Origin: Eurosta solidaginis | Taxonomy: Eukaryota > Arthropoda > Insecta > Diptera > Tephritidae | Reading direction: 5' to 3' | Length of the DNA stretch: 64,000 nucleotides | Assembly (NCBI RefSeq): GCF_040869045.1 | Contig: NC_090322.1 | Coordinates: 190,525,477 to 190,589,476, forward strand | Shown: positions 1 to 10,079 of the stretch, piece by piece | Layout of the letters: the number at the start of each line of letters is the position of its first letter | Position numbering within the stretch: the stretch's first letter is position 1 | Notes under the pieces: model-generated | Told to the model about the DNA's origin: nothing | Database searches by the model: none | The model's input: the letters and a program-made list of their open reading frames with translations, nothing else | Made by a program: the position numbers and the translations under genes

Positions 1-179
1 AACAGTTTTTATATTTTTACTTCTCATAAATATTTTTGCAATTTCTATATCAATAGTTAAAAATCAAAGTTTAGAAAGAATATGTCTTTCTATAAGGAGA
101 TATTTTTCGCTGATTTTAGTCCATTTATATAAGGGAAGTGCTTAAAATTTTTTTATTTTATTTTTATTTTTCCCTCATT

Positions 180-735
180 TTATTGATTTGAAAAAAAGTG
201 TAATATAAAGCAAAAAAGTTTCATTTGTTTTGAAAAAACTTCTCTTCAGATGAATAAAAGTTTTATTTTATTTGAAGAGAGTTTCATTTGATCTGAAAAA
301 AGGTTTAATTTGATTTAAAAAATATTAATTTAATTTTAAAAGTATTTCGTTGATTTGAAAAAAGTTTTATTTCAAAATAAAAAGTTTCGTTTGATTTGAA
401 GTAGTTTCGATTTGAAAAGTTTCATTTGATGTGAAAAAAAAAAAAATTTCACATTATTTAAAAAATTTTAAAATTTTTTGGGAAAATTTTCAGTTGTTTT
501 GAAAATTTTTTTATTTAATTTCTTTGGGTTTACAAGAATTTCATTTAAGCTTAAAAACGTTTTACTTGTTTTAAAAAAGTTTCATTTGAAAAAAGTTGCA
601 TTTAATTTGAAAAAGTTTCATTGAATTTGAAAAAAGTTTCATTTGCAGTGAAAAAAATGTAATTGGATTTGAGAAAAGTTTCATGAAAAAGCTTTTACTC
701 GATTTGAAAAGAGTTTCGTTCATATATGTAATACT
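180..735. repeat. degenerate ~20-bp tandem array (GTTTCATTTGATTTGAAAAA type)
   Basis: The stretch is built from diverged copies of a unit close to GTTTCATTTGATTTGAAAAA, about 20-22 bases long, with A/T-run length changes. The same unit resumes at 1618-1735 after the TIR element at 962-1612, so the array was split by that insertion. No coding potential is seen. Bases 1-180 are AT-rich with nothing recognisable, and 735-960 also hold nothing I recognise. Confidence 0.7.
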
Positions 736-961
736 CCTATATTACTACAAAAGGCTAGGTACATTCCCAAACATCAGTGTGCCGATATATTGCTGTTTAA
801 ACGTTTTTGTTTTTGTATTCAATACTCGAATGTAACTAAATTTAAATTTTTTCTTGTCACACTTATGCTGCTACAATTACAAAAATTTTATAGGCTGTCT
901 TTTTTGACTTCGAATTCAAAACACATTGCCAGCATTTTCTATTAGTAATATAGGAGTATTA

Positions 962-1612
962 CACTGAAAGAAATGGTGCTAGTAAAATCAACAAATCGGT
1001 TCTGTTGTTCTTGACTTAACGGATATTCGGTGAAATTGATCGAATTATGGTTAATTCGACCGAGTTCTTTGTCAAGCGACCAAATTAGTTTAGTAATTTC
1101 AACAGAAGAGAAATTGTCGCTCTTAAGTTTACAAAATTCTGTAAAATTGACAGATTGCTGGTCAATCTAACTGATTTTTCTGTTAACACAACTGATCTCA
1201 CTGGTCATTTCAACAGCGATCAACAGTCAATACATGAGCAAATTTCAAAGAGAATTTTACGCTCTCTACTTTGTACTTATGTATGCTGTGTACTATATGT
1301 ATGCACATATTTACGTATGTATATGGCTGCCGCCGTGGTGTGATGGTAGCTTTCTCCGCCTACCACACCGAAGACCCTGGGTTCACGCCCCGGGGTCGCC
1401 CCTCGGCACTTTTCGGCAAGCATTCAGGTACTTTCGTACAAAGCTGTCGCAACAACTGTTTTTGTTCATTTGACTACTAAAACGGTCAATTACGAATCAA
1501 CGATTTGTGCGCAGTTGATTCAACATCTTGTTGCGATGGATAAAAATTGGCAGACATGTCGTTTGAATTGACCCGTATTTCGGTTGATTTTACCAGTCTT
1601 TTTCTTTCAGTG
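962..1612 (-). mobile_element. TA-flanked TIR element (MITE), internally deleted copy 1
   Basis: The ends are inverted: it opens with CACTGAAAGAAA and closes with TTTCTTTCAGTG, and the bases flanking both ends are TA, as for Tc1/mariner-type insertions. Longer imperfect similarity (…TAGTAAAATCAAC against GTTGATTTTACCAG…) extends the inverted ends. Two longer copies at 17306-18848 and 41334-42736 lie in the opposite orientation. This copy lacks most of their interior and has no ORF, so it is non-autonomous. A SINE fragment (1329-1427) lies inside. The superfamily call rests on the TA duplication alone. Confidence 0.75.
1329..1427 (+). mobile_element. SINE fragment (tRNA-Val-like head), inside MITE copy 1
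   Basis: It has the tRNA-like head (CCGTGGTGTGATGGTAG, box B-like GGGTTCACGCC) joined directly to the GGTCGCCCCTCGGCA part of the SINE body. About 80 bases of the standard SINE are missing in between, and the 3' part is absent. It is a decayed partial copy of the family described at 19433-19795. Confidence 0.75.
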
Positions 1613-1617
1613 TACAT

Positions 1618-1735
1618 ATATGGTTTCATTTGATTAAAAAAAATTCATTTTAATTCAAAAATATTTCATTTGCTGTTAAAAAAATGTGAACTGAAACAAG
1701 TTTCGCTTGATCTGAAAAAAATTTCATTTTAAGTA
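1618..1735. repeat. continuation of the 180-735 array
   Basis: It has the same TTTCATTTGATTNAAAAAA unit as 180-735 and directly follows the right TA of the inserted TIR element. Confidence 0.6.
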
Positions 1736-1794
1736 AATAGAGATTAAGATGAAGTTTGGTGTTGTGATGAAGCTTAAAGCTGTTACATATTCCT

Positions 1795-2168
1795 GTAACA
1801 GTGCTTTTGGTAAATCTTCAGAAATAGAACTACAGCGACATCTACAAATAAATCACAGCGATAAGTTAGAGTTGCCAATTATTCCTGTACATGTGATTTA
1901 GAGAAATTTACCGAAATAATCACAGCAACATATCCGATTAAATCACAGCTCCGAGATTGGCTTGGCAAATATTCGTGTACCTGTGATAGTGTAAAGTCCT
2001 CGGAAAGATCACCACAGCGACATTAAACATTAATCACAGCGACAGGTTAGAGCTGGAAATCATGCGTGTACCTCTGATTTTTAAAATCCTCTGAAAGATA
2101 ATCACAGCGTAATATCCGAATAAATCACAGCTCCAAGCTAGAATTTACAAATATGCATTGGCTTGTGA
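1795..2168. repeat. ~91-bp tandem repeat, about four diverged units
   Basis: The recurring anchor AAATCACAGC appears near 1851, 1944, 2034 and 2125, spaced 90-93 bases. Between anchors the phrases 'TTAGAGTTG', 'CGTGTACCTGTGAT' and 'CCTC(G/T)GAAAGAT' recur. Alternate units resemble each other more (…CGATAAGTTAGAG / …CGACAGGTTAGAG; …CTCCGAG / …CTCCAAG), hinting at a two-unit order. No ORF is present. Confidence 0.6.
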
Positions 2169-2172
2169 TTTT

Positions 2173-2385
2173 GATGTGGTGTGATGGTAGTGTGATCCGC
2201 CTACCACGCCACAGATCCTGTGTTCAAGTGCCGGGCAAAGCAACATCAAAGATTTAGAAACTAGTTTTTCAAGTAGAAAGAGGTTGTTCAAATCCGGGTC
2301 GCCGCTGGGAATACACACCGTGAAAACTCCTATTTTTTTATTTTTCGGAGGGGTGGCATCGCATTTTGACAGCGCTTTCTCAAAA
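2173..2385 (+). mobile_element. diverged SINE copy (tRNA-Val-like family)
   Basis: It starts with GTGGTGTGATGGTAG and continues through the box B-like GTGTTCAAGTGCC and GGGCAAAGCAACATCAAA, matching the family consensus seen at 19433-19795. The later body is only patchily recognisable and it lacks the ATTT tail. An A-run at 2382-2400 follows. It is an old copy. Confidence 0.65.
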
Positions 2386-2468
2386 AAAAAAAAAAAAAAC
2401 AAAAAAAACAGTCCCAAATACATTTATCTATGGTCCATGTTTTCTCTAGCACAAGTGACACTGTTTAA

Positions 2469-3070
2469 ATGATATTCAATCATCAATATCAATTTGTTAT
2501 CAGAGCGTTAGCGACGAGTTATCGGTTTGTTATACCGGGCACAGACAACTTTTCCATTTGTTATCGAAGTATTGTTAATCTTCTATCGATGAGTTATCAG
2601 CTTCTTATCGAAAGGTTATCGACTTATTGTCAAGAATGTATCGATACGTTATCAAAAAGCTATCGAATCGTTATTGAAAAGTTATAGATTTGTTATGAAA
2701 AAGATATTGAAAAGTTGTTGATTTATTATCGAAAATCTATCTATTATCTATCGTAAAATTATCGACAAACTTTTTTTTGTCAAAATTATCGATTTGTTAT
2801 CAGAACTTAATCAACTTTTTATCAAAAATCCATGAATTTTGTCAAAAAGTTATTTGTTTGGCATCGAAAGGCTATCGATATCTTATCGGATTGTTAGTAA
2901 TTTGTTGTCGGCCTGTTATCGATTTGTTATCCACGGCTCATGGGCTTGTTATGATGCAGGCACTGATAAAAGTTTAATATAAAATCGACGACACATTTGT
3001 AACTTGTTCTTTAATCAGGCAATAAGGAAGCAATAAGAAGCCGATGACTCGTCGATAACGAGACGACAAC
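2469..3070. repeat. degenerate TTATCGAT-type array
   Basis: GTTATCGATTTGTTATCGAA-like words recur with many substitutions for about 500 bases, then fade towards 3070. A second array of the same words lies on the opposite strand at 45440-45930. Open frames here (for example 2469-2687) are read out of the repeat and are not credible genes. From 3070 to 3880 I see nothing recognisable. Confidence 0.65.
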
Positions 3071-3885
3071 AAACCGCAAGCTCAGCGGTCACTTTCGATA
3101 AGAAGCAAATAAAAAAGCAACTAATTTTCGGAATTAGTTTTTGCACATAAGAAGCTGACAAAGTTCTTTGTTTCTGATAAATTTACCTCGTCTATCTATA
3201 ACTTTATTCCCTGGGCGAGTTCTAGTTGACTTGAAAACATTGGATTTTTAGACTCATACCCCTCTTTACATATCGAGCTTCACAAGTACTTAGTACTCAC
3301 ACCTTTTTACTCTTATTATCGAAATACTTTTTCAACTCTTACAGCTGTTAAGTTACCTAGCTTGGAGACAATTTTGTACAAAACCCCTGTTGTAGCGCAG
3401 ACCCCTCGTAGTGCGCAGTATATTGCAATAAATTAGTAATAGCAGCTAAGAGTTCAATTGGACATAAATAGTACTTAAAATTCAAAATTTGCTGCATATT
3501 AATTTCCAAATTATGTTCCTTACAGGTAATTTTCTCTTCCTTATTTTCGTCTTTAGTGTTTTTCTACGTTTTTGTTTTAAAACTGCTTGGGTGGAAAATT
3601 TCTACGCAAAAATGAACACGCGGTCATAAATCATGTTTATGTGTTGTATTTAGCCGTTAAATAATTCGCGATTCTATGTTGCATCAAATCGTTTTTTTTG
3701 TTTGATAGTCCAATGCAAAGATGTTCACGCGGTCGTTGTCAACGAATGAAGGTGACAGACGGAGGAAATTTGCAAATAAAGTGCGTGAATGGAAATTGTG
3801 TTTTTCTGTCGTTTGCTAGAAATTCACGCTAAAAGAGGATATGATAAATGTAGTTGCGTGTGTGTGCATGTGTTAGTTTTTAAGT

Positions 3886-3887
<2 letters not shown>

Positions 3888-3916
<29 letters not shown>

Positions 3917-6900
3917 TTATTGTCTACCGAATAGTTCTAACAGACTCATTAATTAAAAAGTATAAAGAGACTAGTCTTAAATCTACTTATCTCTAAACTG
4001 AAATTCAAATTTTTAGCATACGAATTGCATATTCGAACGCATCTTGTGAGTGGCTCATTGAAACCATAGTTGGTTGCGTGAAAAGTTACATCGAATAAAC
4101 GAGTTGTCCTTAAATTAAGACTTGATGAGTGAACATGTATTAAATTAGAAATGAGTTCACAGTTGATTCTAGAATTCATCACATTATACACAAAAATAAT
4201 AGAAAAATAAGACCTTCTCTCTTCCAAACTTTGTAGACCTAGCAACTTGCGTCTGCCAATATAGTTTGGAAGCCCATCAGGCCACGACAGAGGACGCAAA
4301 GCCATTCTAGTGAACACCCTTTGCACCTTTTCAATTATAGAAGTAAGATTTTGATAGTAAGGGTTCCAAATTATACAGCAATAGTCTAATTGACTACGCA
4401 CTAAAGATATGTACAGCGCTTTGAGAGTAAGTGGGTCAACAAAATCCACAGTGTTTCTGCGTATAAAACCAATCATAGAAAAAGACTTCGACACCACATG
4501 GTCTACATGGTTGGAAAAGGTCAACCTAGAGTCGAAAATAACCCCTAGATCCTTAGTAGTATCTTTACGGCACAATTTTTGTCCATTTAGTACATAGTCG
4601 CAAGTCACTGTCTTAGACTTTTTAGCAAACGTGATGACGCAACATTTACTAACATTTAGATGGAGATGATTTAATATACACCAATTAGAAAGATTATTTA
4701 GATCAGACTGAAGACTAGAACAGTCAATTGTATTTTGAATTTTTAGGAATAATTTAACATCATCCGCAAACATAAGACAATCCGCAGTTGAAAATTGATC
4801 AGGAAGGTCATTAATAAATAGTAAAAAGAGGAGAGGCCCAAGATGTGTACCTTGGGGGATACCTGACCAAGCATGTATGTAAGTTTGAGATCTAGCGGAT
4901 TCCATTTGGACGAAAAGTTTTCGTCCCATAAGAAAACTTGAGAAAAAATCTAGAAGATTTCCGTTAATGCCGAATGCTTTGAGTTTTTCCAAGAGAATGG
5001 AGTGGTCTACCTTGTCGAATGCCTTAGAAAAGTCAGTGTAAACTACATCTAACTGTGCTTGGCTCTCGAAGGCGTTAACTATTTTGTTTGTAATTAAGAC
5101 CAGATTTGAGCAAGTTGATCTCGAGGGGACAAACCCGTGTTGATGTATAGAGATATATGATTGAACGTGATCGTACAGTTTAGCTTTGACCACGTGATCG
5201 AAGATTTTTGCAAAATTACTTTGTTTCACAATGGGTCTATAGTTAGATACGTCATTTCGGTTACCCGATTTGTAGACTGGCAATATTGTGCAAAGCTTCC
5301 AAGAGTCTAAAAAGATACCTTTACTTAAGCACTTATTGAATAATTTAGCGATGGGAGTAGATATGATTGAGTGAAGTAGCCTGAAAAATATTGGAGGAAA
5401 CCCCTCGTGATCAGCTTTTGAGCTGTTTTTTAGAATAGATATTGCGTTCGCAACATCCTGTGGCGAGACGCTAAAGCCATCAACTTGATCCAATGTCAAG
5501 GCATTTGGCGTTGCATAGTCACTAGGTGCATGAACTTCATACACTTTTTGAAAAAAATTTGCGAAGAGATTACAAGAATCAACTATGTTGTCGGATACAG
5601 TACCATCGTAGGACAGGGTAGTTGGAAACCCACAACTTTTTCGTTTCGTGTTGATGTATTGCCAAAAACTTTTAGGATTTTGTTTCAAGTTGGATTCAAT
5701 TCTAAACATATGTTGCTTGTAGAGAAAATTATTCAAACAATCAAAGTCCTTTCTTAGACGGATGAAGACTGAATGGTCGTCCTCTGAAGCCGTTGTTTTA
5801 TACTTTTTGTAGGCTTTATTTTTTAAATTTTTGAGGTGACACAATCTGTGATTGAACCAAGGAGGCTTATTGTTGGACCTTAATTTATGTTTAGGAACAA
5901 AATTTGAAATCATAAGAGTAAATATCTGGGTTATCTTGCTGTATAATAATTGTGGATCATCTAGGGAGTCTAGAAATGACCAGTCAACATTATTAAGATA
6001 ATTACTAATTCCAGTAACATCTGCTTTATTATAGTTATATGACTTGGTATCATCAACGACGTTCTTATCGAATTCGTAGAATTGAAATTCTATGATTAGT
6101 GCTTTGTGATGAATACTATTATTTAATAATGGTGCAATGCATTCCCCACAAGAAGAATTCAAATCAGCAGAAATAAAAACTAGGTCTAAAAAGCGATTTA
6201 AATAATTAACAATAGAATTAATTTGATTTAAGTTATAAGATAATATATTGCTCACAAACAGTATATCGATATCTGATCTCAAATTGGATGGTGAGGTTAA
6301 ATTATCAGTGGATATCCATTCAATATTACCTAAATTAAAGTCACCAAGGTAAATAAGTTCATCGAATTGAGTTAAATTATTGTATACCAAGATTAGGTTG
6401 GATAAATGCTTTTCATAAACATCAATAGTACTATTGGGAGGAATATAAGACAATACAATGAAAATACATTTTGATTTAGAAAATTTAACTTTAACACAGA
6501 TCTGTTCAATCTTATTCCCATATGAGTTAAGATCCACAGCACTACTGCACAAGTCATTTCTAATAGCAATCAGCACTCCACCGCCACGCTCAAGCCCTGA
6601 ACTTTCAGGACAACGATCCAAGCGATAAACATGGTAGTAATCATCAAAAAATTCACAGGATGAAATATGTTGATTTAACCACGTTTCACATATCACAACA
6701 ATATCATAATCATGAGCACATACGTTACGCCGAAATTGCGTTGATTTTGTTCGCATGCCGCTGACGTTGTGATAATACATTGTATACTTTGATGTCATGT
6801 TAGTTGAAGAAGTAGACGCATTGTGGTTGTTATTGTTCTTGGACACTTGGTTTGGCGGGTCGAAAAACCCGAAATGGTTGGACCCTTACATTGTTAGGCA

Positions 6901-6960
6901 TCGTGACCTCGATATATGTGCCTACATAAGAGCAACAGCTGACAATGACTGTCTAAGTGG
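3888..6960 (-). mobile_element. non-LTR retrotransposon (LINE) with (TAAA)n tail
   Basis: The element spans the ORF at 3949-6846 plus a short 3' UTR that ends on the minus strand in a run of AATA/TAAA units (3888-3917). The tail follows the phrase GGTAGACAATAATAAA. The related element at 53283-55986 ends in a similar GTAGACTAATAAATAAA. The 5' limit is not resolved. On the minus strand a short frame ending in …RVFRPAKPSVQEQ overlaps the ORF2 start, which may be the tail of ORF1. No longer ORF1 is visible upstream, so the copy is probably 5'-truncated. Confidence 0.8.
3949..6846 (-). CDS. LINE ORF2: endonuclease + reverse transcriptase
   Basis: This is an uninterrupted 965-codon frame. Residues ~20-250 form an AP-endonuclease-like (EEP) domain: YYHNVSGMRTK near the start, ICETWLN with the metal-binding Glu, LGDFN, and later the SSDHXXL-like position. 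A linker of ~200 residues follows. The reverse transcriptase then shows the blocks DHEGFPPIFFR, YTDFSKAFDKVDH, SGIPQGTHLGPLLFLLFIND and the catalytic FADD at residues 693-696. The C-terminal thumb-like region has LDYCCIIWNPY, typical of the Jockey/CR1 group. The track start codon is GTG; the first ATG is about 17 codons later, so the true start is uncertain. The enzyme would nick DNA and copy its own RNA at the target. All catalytic motifs are intact. The clade is tentative. Confidence 0.9.
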   Translation of the reverse strand: MSKNNNNHNASTSSTNMTSKYTMYYHNVSGMRTKSTQFRRNVCAHDYDIVVICETWLNQHISSCEFFDDYYHVYRLDRCPESSGLERGGGVLIAIRNDLCSSAVDLNSYGNKIEQICVKVKFSKSKCIFIVLSYIPPNSTIDVYEKHLSNLILVYNNLTQFDELIYLGDFNLGNIEWISTDNLTSPSNLRSDIDILFVSNILSYNLNQINSIVNYLNRFLDLVFISADLNSSCGECIAPLLNNSIHHKALIIEFQFYEFDKNVVDDTKSYNYNKADVTGISNYLNNVDWSFLDSLDDPQLLYSKITQIFTLMISNFVPKHKLRSNNKPPWFNHRLCHLKNLKNKAYKKYKTTASEDDHSVFIRLRKDFDCLNNFLYKQHMFRIESNLKQNPKSFWQYINTKRKSCGFPTTLSYDGTVSDNIVDSCNLFANFFQKVYEVHAPSDYATPNALTLDQVDGFSVSPQDVANAISILKNSSKADHEGFPPIFFRLLHSIISTPIAKLFNKCLSKGIFLDSWKLCTILPVYKSGNRNDVSNYRPIVKQSNFAKIFDHVVKAKLYDHVQSYISIHQHGFVPSRSTCSNLVLITNKIVNAFESQAQLDVVYTDFSKAFDKVDHSILLEKLKAFGINGNLLDFFSSFLMGRKLFVQMESARSQTYIHAWSGIPQGTHLGPLLFLLFINDLPDQFSTADCLMFADDVKLFLKIQNTIDCSSLQSDLNNLSNWCILNHLHLNVSKCCVITFAKKSKTVTCDYVLNGQKLCRKDTTKDLGVIFDSRLTFSNHVDHVVSKSFSMIGFIRRNTVDFVDPLTLKALYISLVRSQLDYCCIIWNPYYQNLTSIIEKVQRVFTRMALRPLSWPDGLPNYIGRRKLLGLQSLEERRSYFSIIFVYNVMNSRINCELISNLIHVHSSSLNLRTTRLFDVTFHATNYGFNEPLTRCVRICNSYAKNLNFSLEISRFKTSLFILFN

Positions 6961-7184
6961 CATACATTTAACAAAGAGTGTGTGTGTTATTGCGGCGCTT
7001 CAAGGCTAAATTTCGAATGCATGCTTTAACTTGTTGTACAACATTTTCCCAGTTACTTTCTGCTTCAATGATTCATACTATACAAGTATACTATCTTATA
7101 TATCTTTATGCTCAGCGTGCTTTGCACACAGATTATATTAACTTTGATTGGATAACGATTGGTTGTACAGGCATAAATGAATCG

Positions 7185-8258
7185 AGATAGATATAGACTT
7201 CCATATATCAAAATAATCAGGATCGAAAAAAAATTTGATTGAGCCATGTCCGTCCGTCCGGCTGGCTGTCCGTTAACACGATAGCTTGAGTAAATATTGA
7301 GGTATCTTCACCACATTTGGCGCACGAGCTTATCTGGACCCAGAATATATTGGTATTGAAAACGAACGAACTCGGATGATAACCACGCCCACTTTTTATA
7401 TATATAAAATTTTGGAAAACACAAAAACCTGATTATTTAGTAAATAATACAGCTAGAATGCTGAAATTTGACATGTGGACTGATATTGGGACTCTTGATA
7501 AAAATTAAAAAAAAAAATTTTTTTTAAATGGGCGTGGCACCGCCCACTTGTGATATAATCAATTTTACAAATATTATTAATCATAAATCGAAAATCGTTA
7601 AACCTGTCGTCACAAAATTAGGCAGATAGGTTGCCTTTACTATAAGGAATGCCTTGAAGAAAAATTAACGAAATCGGTTAAGGAACACGCCTACTTCTAT
7701 ATATAAAAGATTTTTAAAAGGGTCGTGGAAGAATAAAATAAGCTATATCTTTGCAAAAAAGAGTTTTATAACAATGGTATTTCATTTCCCAAGTGGATTT
7801 ATAACAATAAATAGGAAAAACTTCAAATTTAAAAAAATGGGCATGGCACCGCCCCTTTTATGACTAAGCAATTTTCTATGTTTCGGGAGCCATGACTCGA
7901 AGAAAAATTAACGGATCATAATAAAATTGGGTACACAAATTTTCCCTATAGTAGAAAATATTTCCAGTAAAAATGGACGGGGTCGGTTAAAGACAATGGT
8001 AACTTAGATATAAAACTAGTTTAAAAGGGTCGTACACTAGAATAATAAGCTATAACTTAGCAAATAATAGTTTTGAATCAATGATATTTCACATATCAAG
8101 TTTTATTGTAAGGGGAAATGGGGAGACATTTTTTTTAAACGGGCGGTGCCACGTGTTATGTAGAAAAGTAATTTATCTGAAATGAAATGTGCAATTGAAG
8201 CTCACGCTGAGTATATAATGTTCGGTTAAACCCGAACTTAGACACCTTTACTTGTTTT
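7185..8258 (+). mobile_element. Helentron/DINE-1-like non-autonomous element, family 2
   Basis: The right end carries a hairpin (GTTCGG…CCGAAC, 8220-8236) followed by …ACCTTTACTTGTTTT, the same layout as the elements ending at 14511 and 30973. The left part has the GAGCCATGTCCGTCCGTCCG core typical of these dipteran elements, and the interior has several GGGCGTGGCACCGCCCAC-like palindromes. The left boundary is approximate and the expected inverted-repeat start is not seen, so it may be 5'-truncated. It has no ORF. The region 6960-7185 is unrecognised. Confidence 0.6.
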
Positions 8259-8405
8259 CTAATTACATTATACAAGCAGGCCTGTAAGTTTTATTTTGCT
8301 GTGCTTTAACTTTCATATTTTATTTTCGCTCTCTCTTTCCCTCTCCGTGAATCATGTCGAATGATCATGAATGAATTAAATAAATAAATAAATAAATAAG
8401 AGGTT
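8259..8405 (+). mobile_element. possible LINE 3' end ending in (TAAA)n
   Basis: Short sequence with a pyrimidine-rich patch ends in AATTAAATAAATAAATAAATAAG at about 8375-8400. The tail resembles those of the (TAAA)n LINEs, but no coding part remains, so this could be just a microsatellite. Confidence 0.3.
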
Positions 8406-8576
8406 AGACGGATAGGTCGGAAAGACTTCGCCTGGGCGTAGCCATTTTTCCCACTTTGAGTGTGAAAATCGCTGATGCTATTCTTTTCTTTTTATACATT
8501 TCATGAATATGAAATGGTATATTAACTTTGGTCCGATGTTTGTAACGTTGAGAAATATAGAAGACAGACTCACCAT

Positions 8577-9845
8577 TAACTCTATTGTGCCTCTTAGATT
8601 TTTCTAAAGCTTTCGACTCGGTAAACCATGACTTACTCTGCATGAAGCGAACTAATTACTTTGGTTTTGGTGTTTCCGCAACGCATCTGATGCGGAGCTA
8701 TTTAGGGGAAAGAATTGGCTCACAATTGTCTAGCCTAAAACCACTGCTGACTGATGTTCCACAAGGATTTATTCTAGGTCCTTTATTGTTTAGTCTTTCC
8801 ATTAATGACATTTTCTGTTTCTCTCAGCATGCCAATATGCACGCTTGCGCTGATGGCAGGTACAATAATGACTTAGCATCCATTTCGGCTTGGGCCACGA
8901 TAAATTATTTGTGCCTTAATAGTGATAAGTCTTACATCCTCCCGATATCTAAAAAGCTATAGCTTTCTCAACTATTCCTCCTTTATATATTGGTGGTAAT
9001 GTTCTAAAAATGGTGCCAAAAGTGATCAATCTTGGCTTTATCATCAACAGTAGCTTGACGTGCGATGATCATGTAAACTCTATTGTCTGCAAATTATACT
9101 ATATATTAAGGAACCTTCGAACGTCAGCGGCATTTACTCCTCCCCATGTTAGGAGAAAGCTTGCAATACAGCTAATTTTGCCGGCTATATGCTATCCTGA
9201 ACTGGTATACAGTAAGCTGAGCTCGCTCTCTGCCCATAAGATAGATGTAGCTTTCAACCACGTTACGCGCTATGTGTTCGGGTTAGACAAATTTGACCAT
9301 ATTTCGAATTGGAGAACACGATTACTAGGGTGCGATATAGCTGACTATCTGAAGGCCAGAAATTGTATTTTTCTCTGCAGACTTATTATATGTAAGGAAC
9401 CTAGATATCTTTATGATAAGCTAATTTTTCCCAGGTCCTCCCGGACGCATGATCTGATTGTACCAAGCTATAACTACCTTACCTCCTCGCGGCTATTATT
9501 TGTCAATGCCATTCGTACTTGGAACTCGATACCAATGTCCATTCGCAGTAGTATTACTAAAAGCAACTTTAGGGAAGTTTTGTATGCTTATTACCGGTAA
9601 AATACATTAATACTCTCTAATTGATTTGTTCACAAGTTTCGCTATCTAAATAATAATTTGTCTGTGATTATTGACTCCATGCTTTATTTTTCTATATCTG
9701 TATTTGTTTTTTTTTGCTTGTGTTATGATCCTGCCTAGATTTAAGAATTATTTGTATTTTTGCTGTTCCATATATTGTTGTACTATAAGAGATCATAGAT
9801 CTCATTGTACTAATGTAACCTATCAATAAATGAAAATGAAATGAA
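8577..9845 (+). pseudogene. 5'-truncated LINE reverse transcriptase, nested in the Helentron-like element
   Basis: Two frames (8585-8962 and 9010-9600) cover the second half of a LINE reverse transcriptase. The first has LDFSKAFDSVNHD and DVPQGFILGPLLF, but the catalytic FADD box is degraded (CADGRYN). The second is the C-terminal region with VINLGFIIN and RTWNSIPMSIR near the end. A frame break separates them. The 3' UTR ends in AATGAAAATGAAATGAAA, a short pentamer-like tail. The 5' truncation inside the RT domain and lost catalytic box make it inactive. It differs from the (TAAA)n LINEs, so it is another family. Confidence 0.85.
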
Positions 9846-10079
9846 ACTAAAGTATACCGAATTGATCAGAGCGACAAACTGAGTTGATATAGCCATGTCC
9901 GTCTGTCTGGTTGAACGCAAACTAGTCCCTCAAATTTTGAGATATCTCAATGAAATTTGGCACAAGGGTGTATTTTTGTATTATCTTAGACTTTTGTCGA
10001 ATCCGGTAGGATCGGACCACTATAACATAAATCTCCCATACAGCCTATCGTTAAGATAAGACGATTTTGGTCATTCCTG

